Assembly: GCA_039566865.1 (NCBI GenBank)
Contig: CM076944.1
Span: 16,886,501 to 16,950,500, forward strand
Direction of reading: 5' to 3'
Length of the DNA: 64,000 nucleotides
From: Aurelia coerulea
Taxonomy: Eukaryota; Cnidaria; Scyphozoa; Semaeostomeae; Ulmaridae
In this document: positions 22,217-34,944 of the stretch, piece after piece
Layout: each line of letters opens with the position of its first letter
Position numbering within the stretch: the stretch's first letter is position 1
Position numbers and translations under genes: made by a program
Notes under the pieces: generated by a model
The model's input: the letters and a program-made list of their open reading frames with translations, nothing else
What the model was told of the DNA's origin: nothing
Database searches by the model: none

Positions 22217-22400
22217 TTTTGAGTGCAAATTATGTTATTTGCTTATATTTGGAGATCTTACTAAGTAGCTTGGGACCCTTAAGACAAAACAAAATTAACT
22301 CTGAACTTCCCGCATTAAAAATATAAGAAATACCTAAGAAACTTTGGAAGCAAAATGGCCCAAAAATTTACGAAACTGCCTACCAACCCTGGATCTTAGT
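22217..22400 (+). repeat. Dispersed repeat (partner 27405-27600)
   Basis: Aligns with 27405-27600: 'gagatcttactaagta', 'acttcccgcattaaaaatata', 'aagaaactgcctacca' and 'cttagtttctta' occur in the same order. The family is non-coding and unidentified. The pair also extends left of the MITE (21850-21875 versus 27384-27404). Confidence 0.7.
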
Positions 22401-24350
22401 TTCTTATATAAAATGCGTGTATATCTGTTGGGTTATTATTATCAAATGATTAGAGGAAGTAAAATGCCTGTTGGTAAAAATTTCATTTTGCTTTTTTTCG
22501 TTGCATTGAAGTTTACAGTGTGTGATATCAATGAATTCAGTTACTTTGATAAAGTGTTTTTATTTTATGAAACTTATGCTTGTGTATTGAAAAACAAGAA
22601 TAAAAATAGCACTTCTTTGTGTGTGTTCTTCACAAAAGATCAACAGTTCAGAATGGTTACAAAAGCTGCTTCACAGGTTACTATAATACTACTATAATAC
22701 AGTAGCTGATTGATGCAACAATTTGTGGTGCGTTCATAAGAAAAAGATATCTTGTCCCTACTTTTTATTTTGTTTACTTTGAACCTGAAACTATACTTGA
22801 GATAAGTGGTTACAAAGTTATTAAATCAACCAAAAAATGATACCTTTTTAACTGTGTTTTTATTTTAATGGAGATCTGGTGGCAAGACTAAGAACAACAA
22901 GAAATTCCACTGTTATCTTTCATTGTTCTTTTTAAATGTTATTCTCACATATTAAAGTGAATGACCTAAGCTATATGGCATCCATCTATTATTGGACAAA
23001 GAGAAACTGAAACACTCTATTGTTTTCTTCGGCTTTGCTTTCTCTAACCACGTTGGATTATAGAATACAATAGGCTGTTTATAACCTGTGAGATCTCATC
23101 TTTTAACTTAGGTTATTCCCTTCAATTACTAATTTTGCCTTTTGTAAAATGTACCCAAATTCAAATATATTGTCTTGCTTTCAAGGTTGAATTTCTTGAT
23201 ATGAAATCCTTGTTCCATCAACAGTTACCAACTGCAAACTTTGCAAATTGCACAGAGAAGTTTTCCTTTTCAAGTGATTCACATATGCATAATGAGCTTC
23301 AAAAGTTAATTGGTTAAAAGTTTGCTAAACACTTGATTTTTTGCTAATTTTCAAATCTTCTTGAAAAACGCATGCATGCCTTATATTATCTTGATGAAAT
23401 TTGCTTTTGATTGTTGGTTCTCTTCAAGATTGAAAGTGTGCTTGGGATCTCTTCTTTGCACAAGACAAAGCTTGCCGTTTGAAAACAAATTGGAGCCAAT
23501 GTTCTCTGAAATCCTGGAGGTGCTGGACTTTCATGGAAGTTCTTTCTTGACACAACTAGCTGGACACATAGATAGATAGGATGATCCCCTTGAAGGCCTG
23601 TTTCAACATCATGTCAACAGTTCAGCTTTATTGGTGGTTTTAAGCTTGACTCATAGGCCATTGTTACACTAAGCTGCTGAAAGAATTTAGTCATTTCGGA
23701 AAATAAAATGTCTCCTCTGTCTGCAAAAATATCTTCATATGATACGGCGAAAGGATTTTGTTCTTGTTGTGGAGAAACATCACATCATCAGCTATAATAT
23801 GCCTAAATGCATATAGATTGCTCTGCTTGTAAATATCCTCGTTGTCAGGGCAAAGGAAAGAAGTGCCAGTATAATTTTAAACAGATTCTCCAACTTAAAA
23901 TAGTTTCCACGATTTGCAAAAGGGCTTTAGAAAAGCTCCAGAATGGTTATCCGTTTCTCGCAGCTTTTTAGGCCACGTTTGAAGCAGAAACTTGACCGGA
24001 TTGCAAATATGGCCTTGTTTTCGTTTTGCATTTTATATCTATGTTTCAACCTCATCAAAGCATGTTGCATACCCCTCTCTGAAACCACACAAGATTTTTG
24101 AGAGTTTATCTTGAAAGTATGGGCATATTTGGTGGGAGAGATCCATCAGTAAAGGAAAGTCTTACAAGAGCACATTGAGCACTGTAACGTTGTCGAAAAC
24201 CGCAGAGGAGTGAGGCTAAAAAGGTGTAATATACTCAACTATCTGTTTATCAATTATTCTTTCAACAGCGATATCTGCCGAGATTAACAAACCTCCGTAA
24301 CAAACTAACAAACCTCTTCAACAACCTCAAGAAAGGTTACTGCATAATTC
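22401..24350. other. No gene recognised
   Basis: AT-rich. Open frames at 22344-22697 and 23361-23579 look mildly coding-like but have no recognised motif or convincing splice sites. Confidence 0.4.
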
Positions 24351-24357
24351 GTTTGTT

Positions 24358-24825
24358 ATGTCAAACTTTAAATACTGCCCCTTAATTTGGATGTTCTGTG
24401 GAAAAGGTGCCAATAATAAGATCAATAAGATCCACAAACGAGCATTAATTGTCTTGTTAGATGACTATGATGCACCTTTTGCTGATCTTCTTGTCAGAAG
24501 CAATGAAAAAACTGTCCATGTTCAGAATTTACAAAGACTGATGATAGAGATTTACAAAACACTACATCATGAGAACCCTCTATTTTTGTCGGAACTATTC
24601 CAGAGAAGAAAGGTCAGGTATAATCTCAGAATAAATGGCACAGTTTTACTGCCAAGCATATCCACCGTGGCCTTCGGCATGAAGTCCAAATGTTTTAGGG
24701 GTAGCATACTCTGGAACAACATGCCAGATGTGATAAAGAGCAGCGAAACGGTCGCTTCCTTTTGCAAGAAAATCAAAACATGGGCTGGGGAAGGATGCAA
24801 TTGTAAGTTATGCCGTTTATTGTAA
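24358..24825 (+). pseudogene. LINE C-terminal fragment 1
   Basis: The protein begins at the thumb motif SNFKYCPLIWMFCGKG and ends with the Trp-Ala-Gly / CxCxxC tail (WAGEGCNCKLCR) typical of one cnidarian L2-like LINE group. It is 5'-truncated. It is followed by a (TTA)n tract at about 24938-24956, which looks like its 3' tail. Confidence 0.85.
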
Positions 24826-25039
24826 ATATTATGGTTTGCTGTATTTAAGTTATGTATATAAGTTGGTTTTTATTAGCTTACTCTTTTAAAGAGCATGATG
24901 TATTAGTACCCATACCAACTGTAAATAAGAAGTATATTATTATTATTATTATTATCCGTTCTATGATTCAGAAGGACTCTACTCCTACTCTTCACAAGAA
25001 GTACCTGTATGAAACAATGGAATGGTTGCAAACCCAAAA

Positions 25040-25750
25040 AAAATTCCAGCTAATGTTCCTTGGCTTAATAGGGCAGAGGGGACTGCGACTTAACATCAAT
25101 GAGAACAAATTATCTGCAACAGATCATGTTAAATTGCTAGGGATTGAAATTGACAACAAATTAAAGTTTAACAAACACGTTAAAACGCTATGTTCTAAAG
25201 TTAACAAGAAAATCAATGCCTTTTCTAGACTTAATGCATATCTTTCTAGAGAGCAGGCATTAACAATTTGCAACGCGGTTATCTTATCGAATTTCAATTA
25301 TTGCCCTTTGATATGGCTATTCTGCAACAAAGGTGCATACAAAGAGATTGACCGCACACACAAACGTGCTCTTCGGTTCGGATCCTCTACAAAGAATACG
25401 AATGTCCCTTTGAAACATTGCTCACTCGAAGTGGCAGCTTTTGTATACATGTTAGAAACTCTCAAAAGTTGATGACAGAAATCTACCAGTCCATGAATCA
25501 TCTTAACCCATCGCTTGTATGGGAGTTTCATGAAAAGAAGCATGTAGCTTATGATCTAAGGATACAAAATCTTTGCAAACTGCCACAAATAAAGACACAG
25601 GGCTATGGGCAAGAATCACTGTCCTTTAGAGGGAGTTTCCTCTGGAACACCCTTGATGATAGTGTTAAAAATGAGCCAACACTTTCTGCTTTTAAAAAGA
25701 GGATCAAAGACTGGGCTGGCGATAAATGCACCTGCAAAATATGCCGATAA
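25040..25750 (+). pseudogene. LINE C-terminal fragment 2, frameshifted
   Basis: Same family as fragment 1. It starts at the RT thumb (VKLLGIEIDNKLKF), runs through NFNYCPLIWLFC and shifts frame near 25420-25440. It ends with WAGDKCTCKICR and a stop at 25748-25750. An (AATGA)n tract follows at about 25843-25870. Confidence 0.85.
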
Positions 25751-25869
25751 TTTTTTGTAAAAAGTATATTTTTTTGTAAATAGTTGGTTTGAATTAGTAT
25801 GTTCTTAGTTACTATTGTAAATACCAACTTTAAATATGGATTAAATGAAATGAAAAATGAAATGAAATC

Positions 25870-26240
25870 CCAGGCATTTGATTGTATTAGACATAATCTC
25901 TTGATTGTAAAATTGCATGCGTATGGTTTTTCTCGCGAAACATTACCAATCATTAACAACTACGTCTCAAACAAATAACAGAGAGTTGAGGTAAACGGTT
26001 CATTCAGTTCTTCCAAAGACTTAACACCTGGTGTTCCTCAGGGGCGAGTCCTAGGTCTTTGTTGCTTCATATATACATTAATTATCTGTTACTTTTATTC
26101 AAAAGTCAGATACCTGCGATTATGCAGATGATATTACAATTCATTCTTATCCATGCTTGGCGATACGAACCAGGATTCATAAAGTTGAAAATCACTGTAA
26201 AGTAGCATTAGAATTATTTGCCACCAACTTCATGAAATTA
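25870..26240 (+). pseudogene. LINE RT core fragment
   Basis: Plus-strand frames read QAFDCIRHNL, LTPGVPQGRVLG and a degraded D-D motif (CRYADD equivalent interrupted by a stop). This is the RT palm of the same LINE type as the two fragments upstream, but it lies downstream of the thumb fragments, so it is either a separate copy or a rearranged piece. Confidence 0.7.
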
Positions 26241-26760
26241 AATTCATTCATTCATTCACACTCACTCACTCATTCATTCATTCATTCATTCATTCATTAA
26301 TTCATTTATTCATATCTTTATTCAAAGTTGCTATTCACATAGTTTTAAAAGGATAAAGCTAATTCACACCAACTATTTAGAATAAACCTGAAGTAATACA
26401 TGCTACAATTTACAATCAAAGGAATTCAGTGTCTATTTACAAATTGTACAAAGGTAACTGGTTCCATCCCAAGTTTCAATTTCCTTTTTAAAAGCTGCAA
26501 CAGACGCTATATTCTTTACATCATCGTTCAGGGTATTCCACAGCATACCCCCCCCCCTAAATCTTAGGGAGTTTATCCCATATTCCATTGTGTGAGACCT
26601 CTGAGGAAGTTCGCATAAAACTTGTTTTCGTAAGTTGTAATTTATAGATTTTGATTGGAAATTCTCCCGGAGGTATGACGGAATTAAGTGGTGGAGTGTT
26701 TTGTAAACTTCTAAGAGCAGTTTCTGTAGGTTTCTGTACGTTTCTGTAGATAAATGTCAT
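26241..26760 (-). pseudogene. LINE C-terminal fragment on minus strand with (GAAT)n tail
   Basis: On the minus strand, IYKLQLTKTSFMR and then, after a frameshift at the poly-C tract (26550-26557), MLWNTLNDDVKN and a WDGTSYLCTIC tail. The tandem ATTC repeat at 26241-26315 is its 3' tail read in antisense. It shares the LWN...CxxC C-terminus with the plus-strand fragments. Confidence 0.75.
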
Positions 26761-26837
26761 CTTTTGGTCATTGGGCAGAGATGTGTTGATCCGGTTACTG
26801 TGAATATGACGCGAAAATGCATCATAATTATTTCAAT

Positions 26838-27352
26838 TATTCGAATAAATGGAAAAGTACATGTTTCTTTCATAGTTTTAAGGTTTAGATTGAAGGAGAA
26901 TCATCGAAAGACCACTACTATGAGGAAAAGCTAGAACTTTGAAGCAAGAGGGCAAAATACTTCAACATTTCGCTGATTATCACTTTTTATGGGCCTAAAT
27001 TCAAATTATTCGAATAAATGAAAAAGTACAAGTTTCTTTCAAAGTTTTAAGGTTTAGATTGAAGGAGAATCATCGAAAGACCACTACTATGAGGAAAAAC
27101 AAGAACTTTAAAGCAAGAAGGCAAAGATATTACATCATTTCGCAGATTATCACTTTTTATTGTAGGCCATAAAGAGAGTTAATCAAGTGAAATGTTGAAA
27201 TATTTTTGCCTTTTTGCTTCAAAGTTCTTGCTTTTCCTCATAGTAGAGGTCTTTCGATGATTCTCCTTCAATCTAAACCTTAAAACTGCGAAAGAAATAT
27301 GTACATTTTCATTCACTCGAATTATTTGATTTTAGGCCAATAAAATGTGATA
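26838..27352. repeat. Three-copy repeat: two direct, one inverted
   Basis: A unit of about 160 bp occurs at about 26838-26995 and 27001-27175 in direct orientation and about 27195-27352 inverted. Landmarks are 'ttattcgaataaatg', 'gattgaaggagaatcatcgaa' and 'gattatcactttttat'. The second and third copies can fold into a long hairpin. Confidence 0.8.
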
Positions 27353-27404
27353 ATCAGCAAAATAATGAAATATTTTTTTCGTACAGTTATAGCAACTGTT
27401 TGGA

Positions 27405-27600
27405 TATTGTTTTGAGTGCGAGTTATGTTATTTACTTCTTGAGATCTTACTAAGTAATTTGGGAGCCGTTTAGACACAACAAAATTAACTCTTCACTTCC
27501 CGCATTAAAAATATATGAAACACTTTAGAAACTTTTGGCAGCAGAGTGACCCAAAAATGTAAGAAACTGCCTACCAGACGCGGACCTTAGTTTCTTACTA
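27405..27600 (+). repeat. Dispersed repeat (partner 22217-22400), empty-site copy
   Basis: Homologous to the sequence flanking the MITE at 21876-22214 but without it, so it preserves the uninterrupted target. Non-coding. Confidence 0.7.
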
Positions 27601-28084
27601 GGCTTGCCGCGCTGGCCCGCCGTCGTAATTGGCATTCAAGTGTATGGAAAGTTAAGCTTTCAAGCGCCAGTTACTGAGGGAAATTTATATATGTATAGTA
27701 TATATTCTAGCTATCTTCCCAAAGGGGGCTGGGAATTCTGATATTGTTAGGATATGGAAGCCCTGGGCACTCTTTTGGGTTTTCCATAGCGGGAAAGGAC
27801 ATATTGTCAGTGAGTTCCCACTATGAATGACATTTACAATTTCAAATATATGAAATTAATTTGACTAATACACACATACACATAGGGACTTACACGCAAA
27901 CATACACACAGATACATTGACACATAGTTTTTTGTTTTTTGCTTACATCATATGCACTACCGAATACAAGGCATGGTGATACTAAACTAACCTAAGATAA
28001 CAGTAACCAGAACAATAACAGTAAATTAACATTAACATTAAAAGGATGCTGGTTGTGGAAAATCTATTTCGCTTGGAATGCTTC

Positions 28085-28288
28085 TTTTAAATATTTTCCT
28101 AAAACTCCTGTATTTTCTGCACTGTCATCGGCAAATACTTGCTTAAAAAGTTCACTTCTATGAATCAGGGGTTTCTAATATCAAAGTTGAAATACAGCTT
28201 TCTTATATCGTCATACGCGGGCCATTCACAGAGAAAGAGAATCTCATCTTCGACAGCATCATTCTTACATTTCTTACAAACTCTTTCA
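28085..28288 (-). pseudogene. LINE C-terminal zinc-knuckle fragment
   Basis: The minus strand reads ERVCKKCKNDAVEDEILFLC followed by EWPAYDDIRK, the CxxC...E-x-L-C-E...Y pattern at the C-terminus of several LINE ORF2 proteins, then a stop. It is a short relic truncated by the inverted repeat at 28288. Confidence 0.6.
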
Positions 28289-28659
28289 AATCCTAATCCT
28301 TATTTGAATCATAAATAAAAAAGACAAGATGAAATCAAATCATAGATTGAAAGCCGAGACGAAAGCTTAAACAAAATGACAAACGGAAATCCTAATTCGA
28401 AATGGGAATGTGACACCCAACACCAAATCTAAAGCAAGATGAAATCCAAATGTAAACAGAAATCCCAATACGAAATAAATAAAAAATTAAAATGTGCAAG
28501 ACGAAATCAAAATCTAAAATGAAATGAAAAGTTAAATCATAAATGTAAGGCGAAAACTGTCTGCTTCAAATCTTGGTGGATGATATGTTGGGAGTCCCTC
28601 GTGCGCACAGTACATATTTGAAAGAAAAGTCTCGTTTCCATGTTCAAATGGCCATTTGC

Positions 28660-28755
28660 AGAGCGAAATCAGTCATGCCCTAAGTGAAATCGCTCATGCG
28701 CTAAGTGAAATCGCTCATGCGCTAAGTGAAATCGCTCATGCGCTAAGTGAAAAAC
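28660..28755 (+). repeat. 21-bp tandem repeat within the left arm
   Basis: The unit gctaagtgaaatcgctcatgc occurs about three full times plus diverged edges. The opposite arm (about 29810-29870) has one unit fewer, so the copy number changed after the arms formed. Confidence 0.85.
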
Positions 28756-30172
28756 AAATCGAGCGCGCATTGTAGCGCGCTTATAAGAATAGCAGTAGGC
28801 CCAGAGTCGCGCTAAGCGTTCGGCTCAGTTCCCAACGACAGCAGGCGTGCTTTTGTCACAAGCACGTGTCAAGAGGGAAGTTTTGAAGTTTGCACCTTTG
28901 ACTTCCCTCAAGAAATGTTTAGACTCTGTCTTTAAGGGAAGAAACTTTCGCAGGAAGAAACTTTCAGGAGTTATGGGAAGTTTATAGGGAATAAACGTGC
29001 GGGGATAAGGTTCTTATCAAATTTTTGAATGTCTCAAATTCAGTTCGGTTCAGTATTAGAAACGCTACAAAACAAGTACCCAAATAATGTCAAAACAGTT
29101 GCTCTTTGAACAATTTTCAACTTAGGAAGTGTAGTTTCTGAAGGTTTGAAAAGTTGGGGCAACTATTCCTTGTAAGATTTTTCTTATAAAACATTGGGTG
29201 CACTCTACCTCCTCTTTATTCCTCTCAAAGCTTTTTGAAAAAAATCAGGTCCGGGCTGGCAGATAGTTTCTTGAAATTTGGGGCAAGTTTGATACCAAAA
29301 GTTTCTTATGTGTTAATGCAAAAAGACCAATTCTTTTATGTCCCGAAGGTGCCTATATTTAGAACATGTATCGACAAAATGTGTAGTAAAAAAATAAGTG
29401 GATTTGAAGTTCATGACCATATCCTTCTTTCCTTCTTTCTGAAGTTGAAGTCAAATTTGTCAATGGAAACTTTTTGGAGTTTGCTGAAATGAATGCAATC
29501 TTTACTTTAGTTTTCAAGTTGTGAGCCAGGAAAAATAAAAACTGCAAATTACAAAAATTTCTCAACTTTTCAAATTCAGGTTGAGCTTTTTCCGAAATTT
29601 AACAAAATTGAATCTACCATCATCATAGTAATAATGAAATCATGATCATGAACATCATTATCAAAGCAATGCCCGATCCCGATGCGATGCTCTCCTTGAA
29701 TTAGCCACCAACCTAGCCTGCGCGCAGACTCTAACACCAACTGAGCTGAAGACTCAGCAGTGCGACTGTGGGCCTACTGCTATTCTTATAAGCGCGCTCG
29801 ATTTGTTTTTCACTTAGCGCATGAGCGATTTCACTTAGCGCATGAGCGATTTCACTTAGGGCATGACTGATTTCGCTCTGCAAATGGCCATTTGAACATG
29901 GAAACGAGACTTTTCTTTCAAACATGTACTGTGCGCACGAGGGACTCCCAACATATCATCCACCAAGATTTGAAGCAGACAGTTTTCGCCTTACATTTAT
30001 GATTTAACTTTTCATTTCATTTTAGATTTTGATTTCGTCTTGCACATTTTAATTTTTTATTTATTTCGTATTGGGATTTCTGATTACATTTGGATTTCAT
30101 CTTGCTTTAGATTTGGTGTTGGGTGTCACATTCCCATTTCGAATTAGGATTTCCGTTTGTCATTTTGTTTAA

Positions 30173-31062
30173 CCCTATTTTAACCGGGTAAAAAAAAGTG
30201 ATTTTCTACCGGGGGGGGGGCGTTTTTCGCCCCCCCTGTTTTTCTCCGAAAGTATAACAGCTATGACAATGAAACTTGCACTGTGTCATAATTGAACAAA
30301 GGAGAATCTAAAAATAGCATCAATCAATTAATAGTCACGTGACTGGTTGCTAGGCAACCAAAAACAAAGCAAATTTTGAGAAAATCGAGCTATTCGCAGA
30401 AAAGGGCCCATTATTAGCAAATAGCTAGATAAAATTGGCAAAAAACCATCCAAATACCTGCTTGACACCATTACTTTGTAGTTTTATATGGTTTCCTACG
30501 GATATTTGTGGTTTCTAATAAATTAACTAATTAAATAATGAAAATTTGATTCAATGCAAAATTGTTAGCTCAATAATTATGATTTAAAATCATTAATTTC
30601 GCATATTATTGGTGAAATCAAGTACCTTCATCGATATTTGAAGTCATTCCATCAGTTTTACATGAAAAAATTACTTATTTATTAGGAATATGACGTCATA
30701 AAGATTGATGACGTCATAGAAATAATAAACTGCTGATGTCAGCAAATATGAATAAATTATATATCAAATGAAAGTACTCATTGAGACAAATCGAATGGTA
30801 TATATATTGTTGAGATTTAGTTACAAAGGAAGAAATTAGAGCCGTTTTAAAGAATTTCTTTGCGACCACTCTCCAAATATGGGCATGTGCTGGTCACGTG
30901 GTCAAACAATAGGTATTGAAATTTCTATTTTCTGATTGCCAACTAAATTTCAGGAAAAGTCAAGGAGTTTCAGAACTGTAGGTAGCATCGTTTGGGAGCT
31001 ATTAAACAAATTCCGATAGGGGGGGGCGAAAAACGCCCCCCCCCCCCCCGGTTAAAATAGGG
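30173..31062. mobile_element. piggyBac-like non-autonomous element, 890 bp
   Basis: The element is flanked on both sides by TTAA (30169-30172 and 31063-31066). Its ends are exact inverted repeats starting CCCTATTTTAACCGG, followed by a shared CGTTTTTCG with C/G homopolymers. TTAA targeting and CCC-starting termini are hallmarks of piggyBac. The uninterrupted target survives in the left arm of the large inverted repeat (near 28368-28380, gcttaaacaaaatgac). No ORF of interest is inside, so it depends on a transposase elsewhere. Confidence 0.85.
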
Positions 31063-31648
31063 TTAAGCTTTCGTCTCGGCTTCCAATCTATGATTTGATT
31101 TCATCTTGTCTTTTTTATTTATGATTCAAATAAGGATTAGGATTTCGTTTCATATTTCGATTTAGTCTTGCATATTTCCTTGTGGATTGGATTTTGTGTT
31201 TGCATTTTGATTTCGTCTTGTAAATTCATTTAAGATTATGCTTTTTATTTTGATTTCGATTTCATTTTGGGTTTTTTTCTGCATTTAATATTGTCTCGCG
31301 ATTTCGAAATGCATTTTTTTTTCGAAATGAGTATTTGTAGGAGATTATTATTTCATTTTGTCGGATTTAATTTCCAAATGTGGGTTTTATTTGACGATTT
31401 AGTTTTGGCCTTAATCACGCTCCATACTTTTTCAAGGAGATAGCTTACATATTTTGAAAATTCACTCATACATGATACGTTCTAAGCAAAAATATCATCA
31501 TTATTATCACATTTTTTTTTTCAAATATATACAAAAACATCAAAGATAAGGAATAAAGAAAAAGAAGAAAAAGAAAAAAAAGATAACAATGGTAGAAACA
31601 GTATTTTGTGGGCTGGTGATGCATAACATTTGCAGACATGTAATGAAA

Positions 31649-34600
31649 TTAGTAATTTTTTCGCAGGTGTTCAGAAAAAGTTTTGCTAAACATTGTTTTT
31701 GTTTTTAAATTCTTTATCTCGCTTGGAATTTTATTCCAGGTGATGGCACCAGTGTATGTTATGGTGCGTTTAACGACATTTAGTTTTGTTTTTGGAAGAA
31801 TGAAATAATTTCTGGTAGCCTGTCGCGTACCATCGTGTGTCGTTCATTTGTTTTTTTAAACATTTCTAAGAAAGTTTGATCCAAGAGTCTATTTTCAATA
31901 GAGAACATAAATTTTCTTATTTCTAGCTCAATTATGTCGTCGAAGCATAAAAGATTTTGTTTCTTGAAAAGTGGCAGACTGTGATCACGAGTTTTTGCAA
32001 AGTTTATAGCTCGAACTGCCTTTTTTAAGCAACGCTTTATGGGGGTTAGATTGGTCTTTGTCGCTGAGCTCCAATTAATTAAGCCGTAGTTAATATGAGG
32101 CATGATGAATGCATTGTAAAGAGATGATAAGGTACTTTTTGGCACAAAGTGTCTTAGTTTATAAAGTAGTCCTGTGTATTTTTAAAGTTTTGTAGACACA
32201 TGGCTAATATGTTTTTTCCAGTTTAACTTTTGGTCTAAGATTACACCTAAATATTTTGTGGAATCTAACTCTTCAATTTGATCACCATTAATTTCTAGTT
32301 TAATCTTACGAGGAGGTTTTTTTCTTGCTGGCCTGAAGATGACGCAATTTGATTTTTCAACGTTAAGAGATAATTTATTAGACAGGAGCCATTGAAAAAC
32401 GTTTTTTAATTCGTCGTTTAGAGATTTTTCAATTTTGTCTATGCTTTTATCCGATATAAATATGCTTGTGTCATCTGCAAAGAGATGGAACTTAAGCAAT
32501 TTAGACGAGTTTGGTATGTCGTTAATGTAAATTAGAAATAATAGGGGTCCAAGAACGCTACCTTGTGGAACCCCAGACCGAATGTAGAGCTCTTCTGACT
32601 TTGTGTTACCAATTTTAACGGTTTGAGGCCTATTATGAAGATAAGATTTAAACCATTTATTTGTTACGCCTCTGATTCCATAATGCTCTAGTTTTGAGTG
32701 TAAGATATCATGATTAACGGTATCAAAAGCTTTCGCAAAATCTAGGAAGACACAGCACGAAAAATAGTTATTTTCCATAGATTTGGTTAGATTGGTATAG
32801 ATATCGAGTATAGCGAGTGACGTAGATTTATTTTTTTGAAAACCAAATTGGTGTTGAAATAAAGATTTATTTTTATCTAGGAAATTGATGAGTCTCTTGT
32901 ACATTAATTTCTCCAGGATTTTATCAAAAGTTGGTAAAATTGATATTGGACGATAATTTGTCGTATTTAGTTTAGAGTTGCCCTTGTGAATCGGGGTTAC
33001 ACATGCAAATTTAAGCTTGTCTGGAAAGATTCCATGTTCAAATGATTGGTTAAAGATTTTTGATAATTGAGCAGAGATTAACGTTTTACTCATTTTAACT
33101 ATTTTTATGGGAATTCCATATGATCCAGGGGCTTTACTTTCATTTAGGACAGAGATTTGATCTTCTACTTCAGCTGGGATAATAGGTGTCAAGAACAGAC
33201 TATTTATTGAAGCATTAGACAGGTAGTCATTGAAATGTGTTGATGATTTTTTCATTTTATTCACAAGATTTGAGGCGACGTTAGAATAAAAGGTATTGAA
33301 GCTATCTGCAACTTGTTTTTGGCAAGTAACGAAATTATCTTCTATTTCAAGGCAAATATTTGAAGATGATGATTTGTTGTTTTTGTTTATAATTTCCTTT
33401 ATTCCAGACCATATTTTCTTAGAATCGTTTTTGAAATTTTGGAAGTAATTCGAGTAGTATTTTCGCTTACTAATTCTTATTAGATGGTTTATTTTATTTC
33501 TGTGTGACTTATACTTTACCTCCCATTCTGGATTCTTGGTTTTGATGAATTTTTTGTAAAATTTATCTCTCATCCGAATGGACTTGAGGATTTCTTTGTT
33601 GATCCAGGGTTTCTTTTTCATTTTTTCTTTCCTTTTTGAGAGCTTTTTGAGAGGAGCGTATTTATCTAGGCACTTTATGAAATGGTCCTGGAATGTGTCA
33701 TAGTTGTGATTTACGTCCTTGGAATCATCAAAGCTTTTCATTGTCTGGAGATCTAACATGAAATTATCCTTTTCAAAATTTTTAAAGTCCCTAACTATGA
33801 TGTTAGTTGTTTTTATTGGATTTTGGTTCCTGCTTTTTATGAAAGTAAAATTTGGCAAATGATCACTTATTTTGGAGATTGTATTACCGCTATATGTATC
33901 CTTCTCGATCGAATTGATAAATATGTTGTCGACAAGTGAGGGCCTGCTTTCATTTGAAAATCTGGTTGGTTGCGTAATCATAGGTTGGCAATGATTTGAG
34001 AGCATTAAATTGAGAAAATCTTTTATTCTGTCATCTGTGTCATGTTTCAAAAGGTTTAAGTTAAAATCCCCTATAATCACGAGAAGTTTATTTTCTTTTT
34101 TGATTTTTTCAAAAATTTTTTGCATGTAAACGATGAATTGGCTGTCTGTTTTTCTAGGATGTCGATAAATGCATCCAAGGAGTATGTTTTTTTGCTTTTC
34201 GTTTACAATTTCGATCCAACTTGCCTCAAATTCTGAGTTGATGTTTTCTACTTGTGTATCAAATTCTGTTCTGGGCTTGAATTTGAGACTTTCGGTAACG
34301 AAAAAGCCACAGCCTCCTTTTAGTGTACTGCCTTGCGTGCCATGGTATGGTTGATACCCATCGAGGACAATGTCTTTGATCGCTTTGTCGTTCTTAGAAG
34401 AGTGCCAAGTTTCTGTTAGGGCTATGACGTTAAATCTATGATCTAAGCTAACCAGTAGTTGATCAATATCCTCAGAATGTTTAAGTAGAGAGCAAATATT
34501 AGTATGAATGATGCTAAAGTCATTTTTTATGTTTAAGGTTTTATTATTCAATAATTTATGAAATTTATGCGTGTCGTAGTAATCAAAATCATTTTTCGAT

Positions 34601-34944
34601 GGTAGTTGGTTATCGATATCATCGCTAGAATCTCTTGAATTTTTGTTATGAAGTGATTTATTTAACTTTAATTTCTCGATTATTGGGAAATAAGGCTCTT
34701 CTACGCAATTTGACTTGCATTTGCAATCGAATAGAGAGTTAAAGCTAAGTGTTCTTAAGTCATGATCATCTAGCCTATTGAAAGGGAAAATGTTACTCAT
34801 GCAAGAAAGGCACCGCCAATTTAACGGAGCGCCTCTGGTTAAGAGTTGATGACGTGAGAGTAGAGTGCATTTGGTGTGAACCAATGATTCGCAATGCGAA
34901 CAGGAAATTGCACTTGTCGGTGATTTGCAAATCTTGTCACACAC
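31649..34944 (-). pseudogene. LINE D ORF2: zinc finger, endonuclease, reverse transcriptase
   Basis: After the MITE junction, the frame carries the second PHD-like finger (CDKICK...CSHC...HTKC...WRCLSC), an APE endonuclease (HTNICSL, TETWH, GDFNLN, VDNIFIN, ISDH) and an RT (NYRPISILP, FLDFAKAFD, SGVPQGSVLGPLLF, catalytic FADDTSIF). A single TAA at 32182-32184 falls in the thumb. The frame continues in phase to about 31835, where a frameshift moves the C-terminal domain (GAITWNKIPSEIK) to another frame ending at 31649. The open frame at 34944 begins with GTG right at the MITE target duplication, so it is not a true start. Confidence 0.93.

Larger units (their letters stand above)
28288..31145. 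repeat. Large inverted repeat (~520-bp arms)
   Basis: The left arm (28288-28811) and right arm (about 29760-30172 plus 31063-31145) are inverted copies with high identity. Outer ends read aaatcctaatcctta. Inner ends are near gaatagcagtaggccca. The spacer (28812-29759) has no recognised gene. The right arm is interrupted by the element at 30173-31062. The arms contain loosely periodic 'gatttcgtcttg' sequence. It is likely a foldback transposon or a non-autonomous DNA element. Confidence 0.85.

Noticed and set aside
28660..28755. Regular 21-bp repeats resembling a CRISPR array
   Set aside because: Units are contiguous without spacers and lie in a transposon-like arm of a eukaryotic genome.
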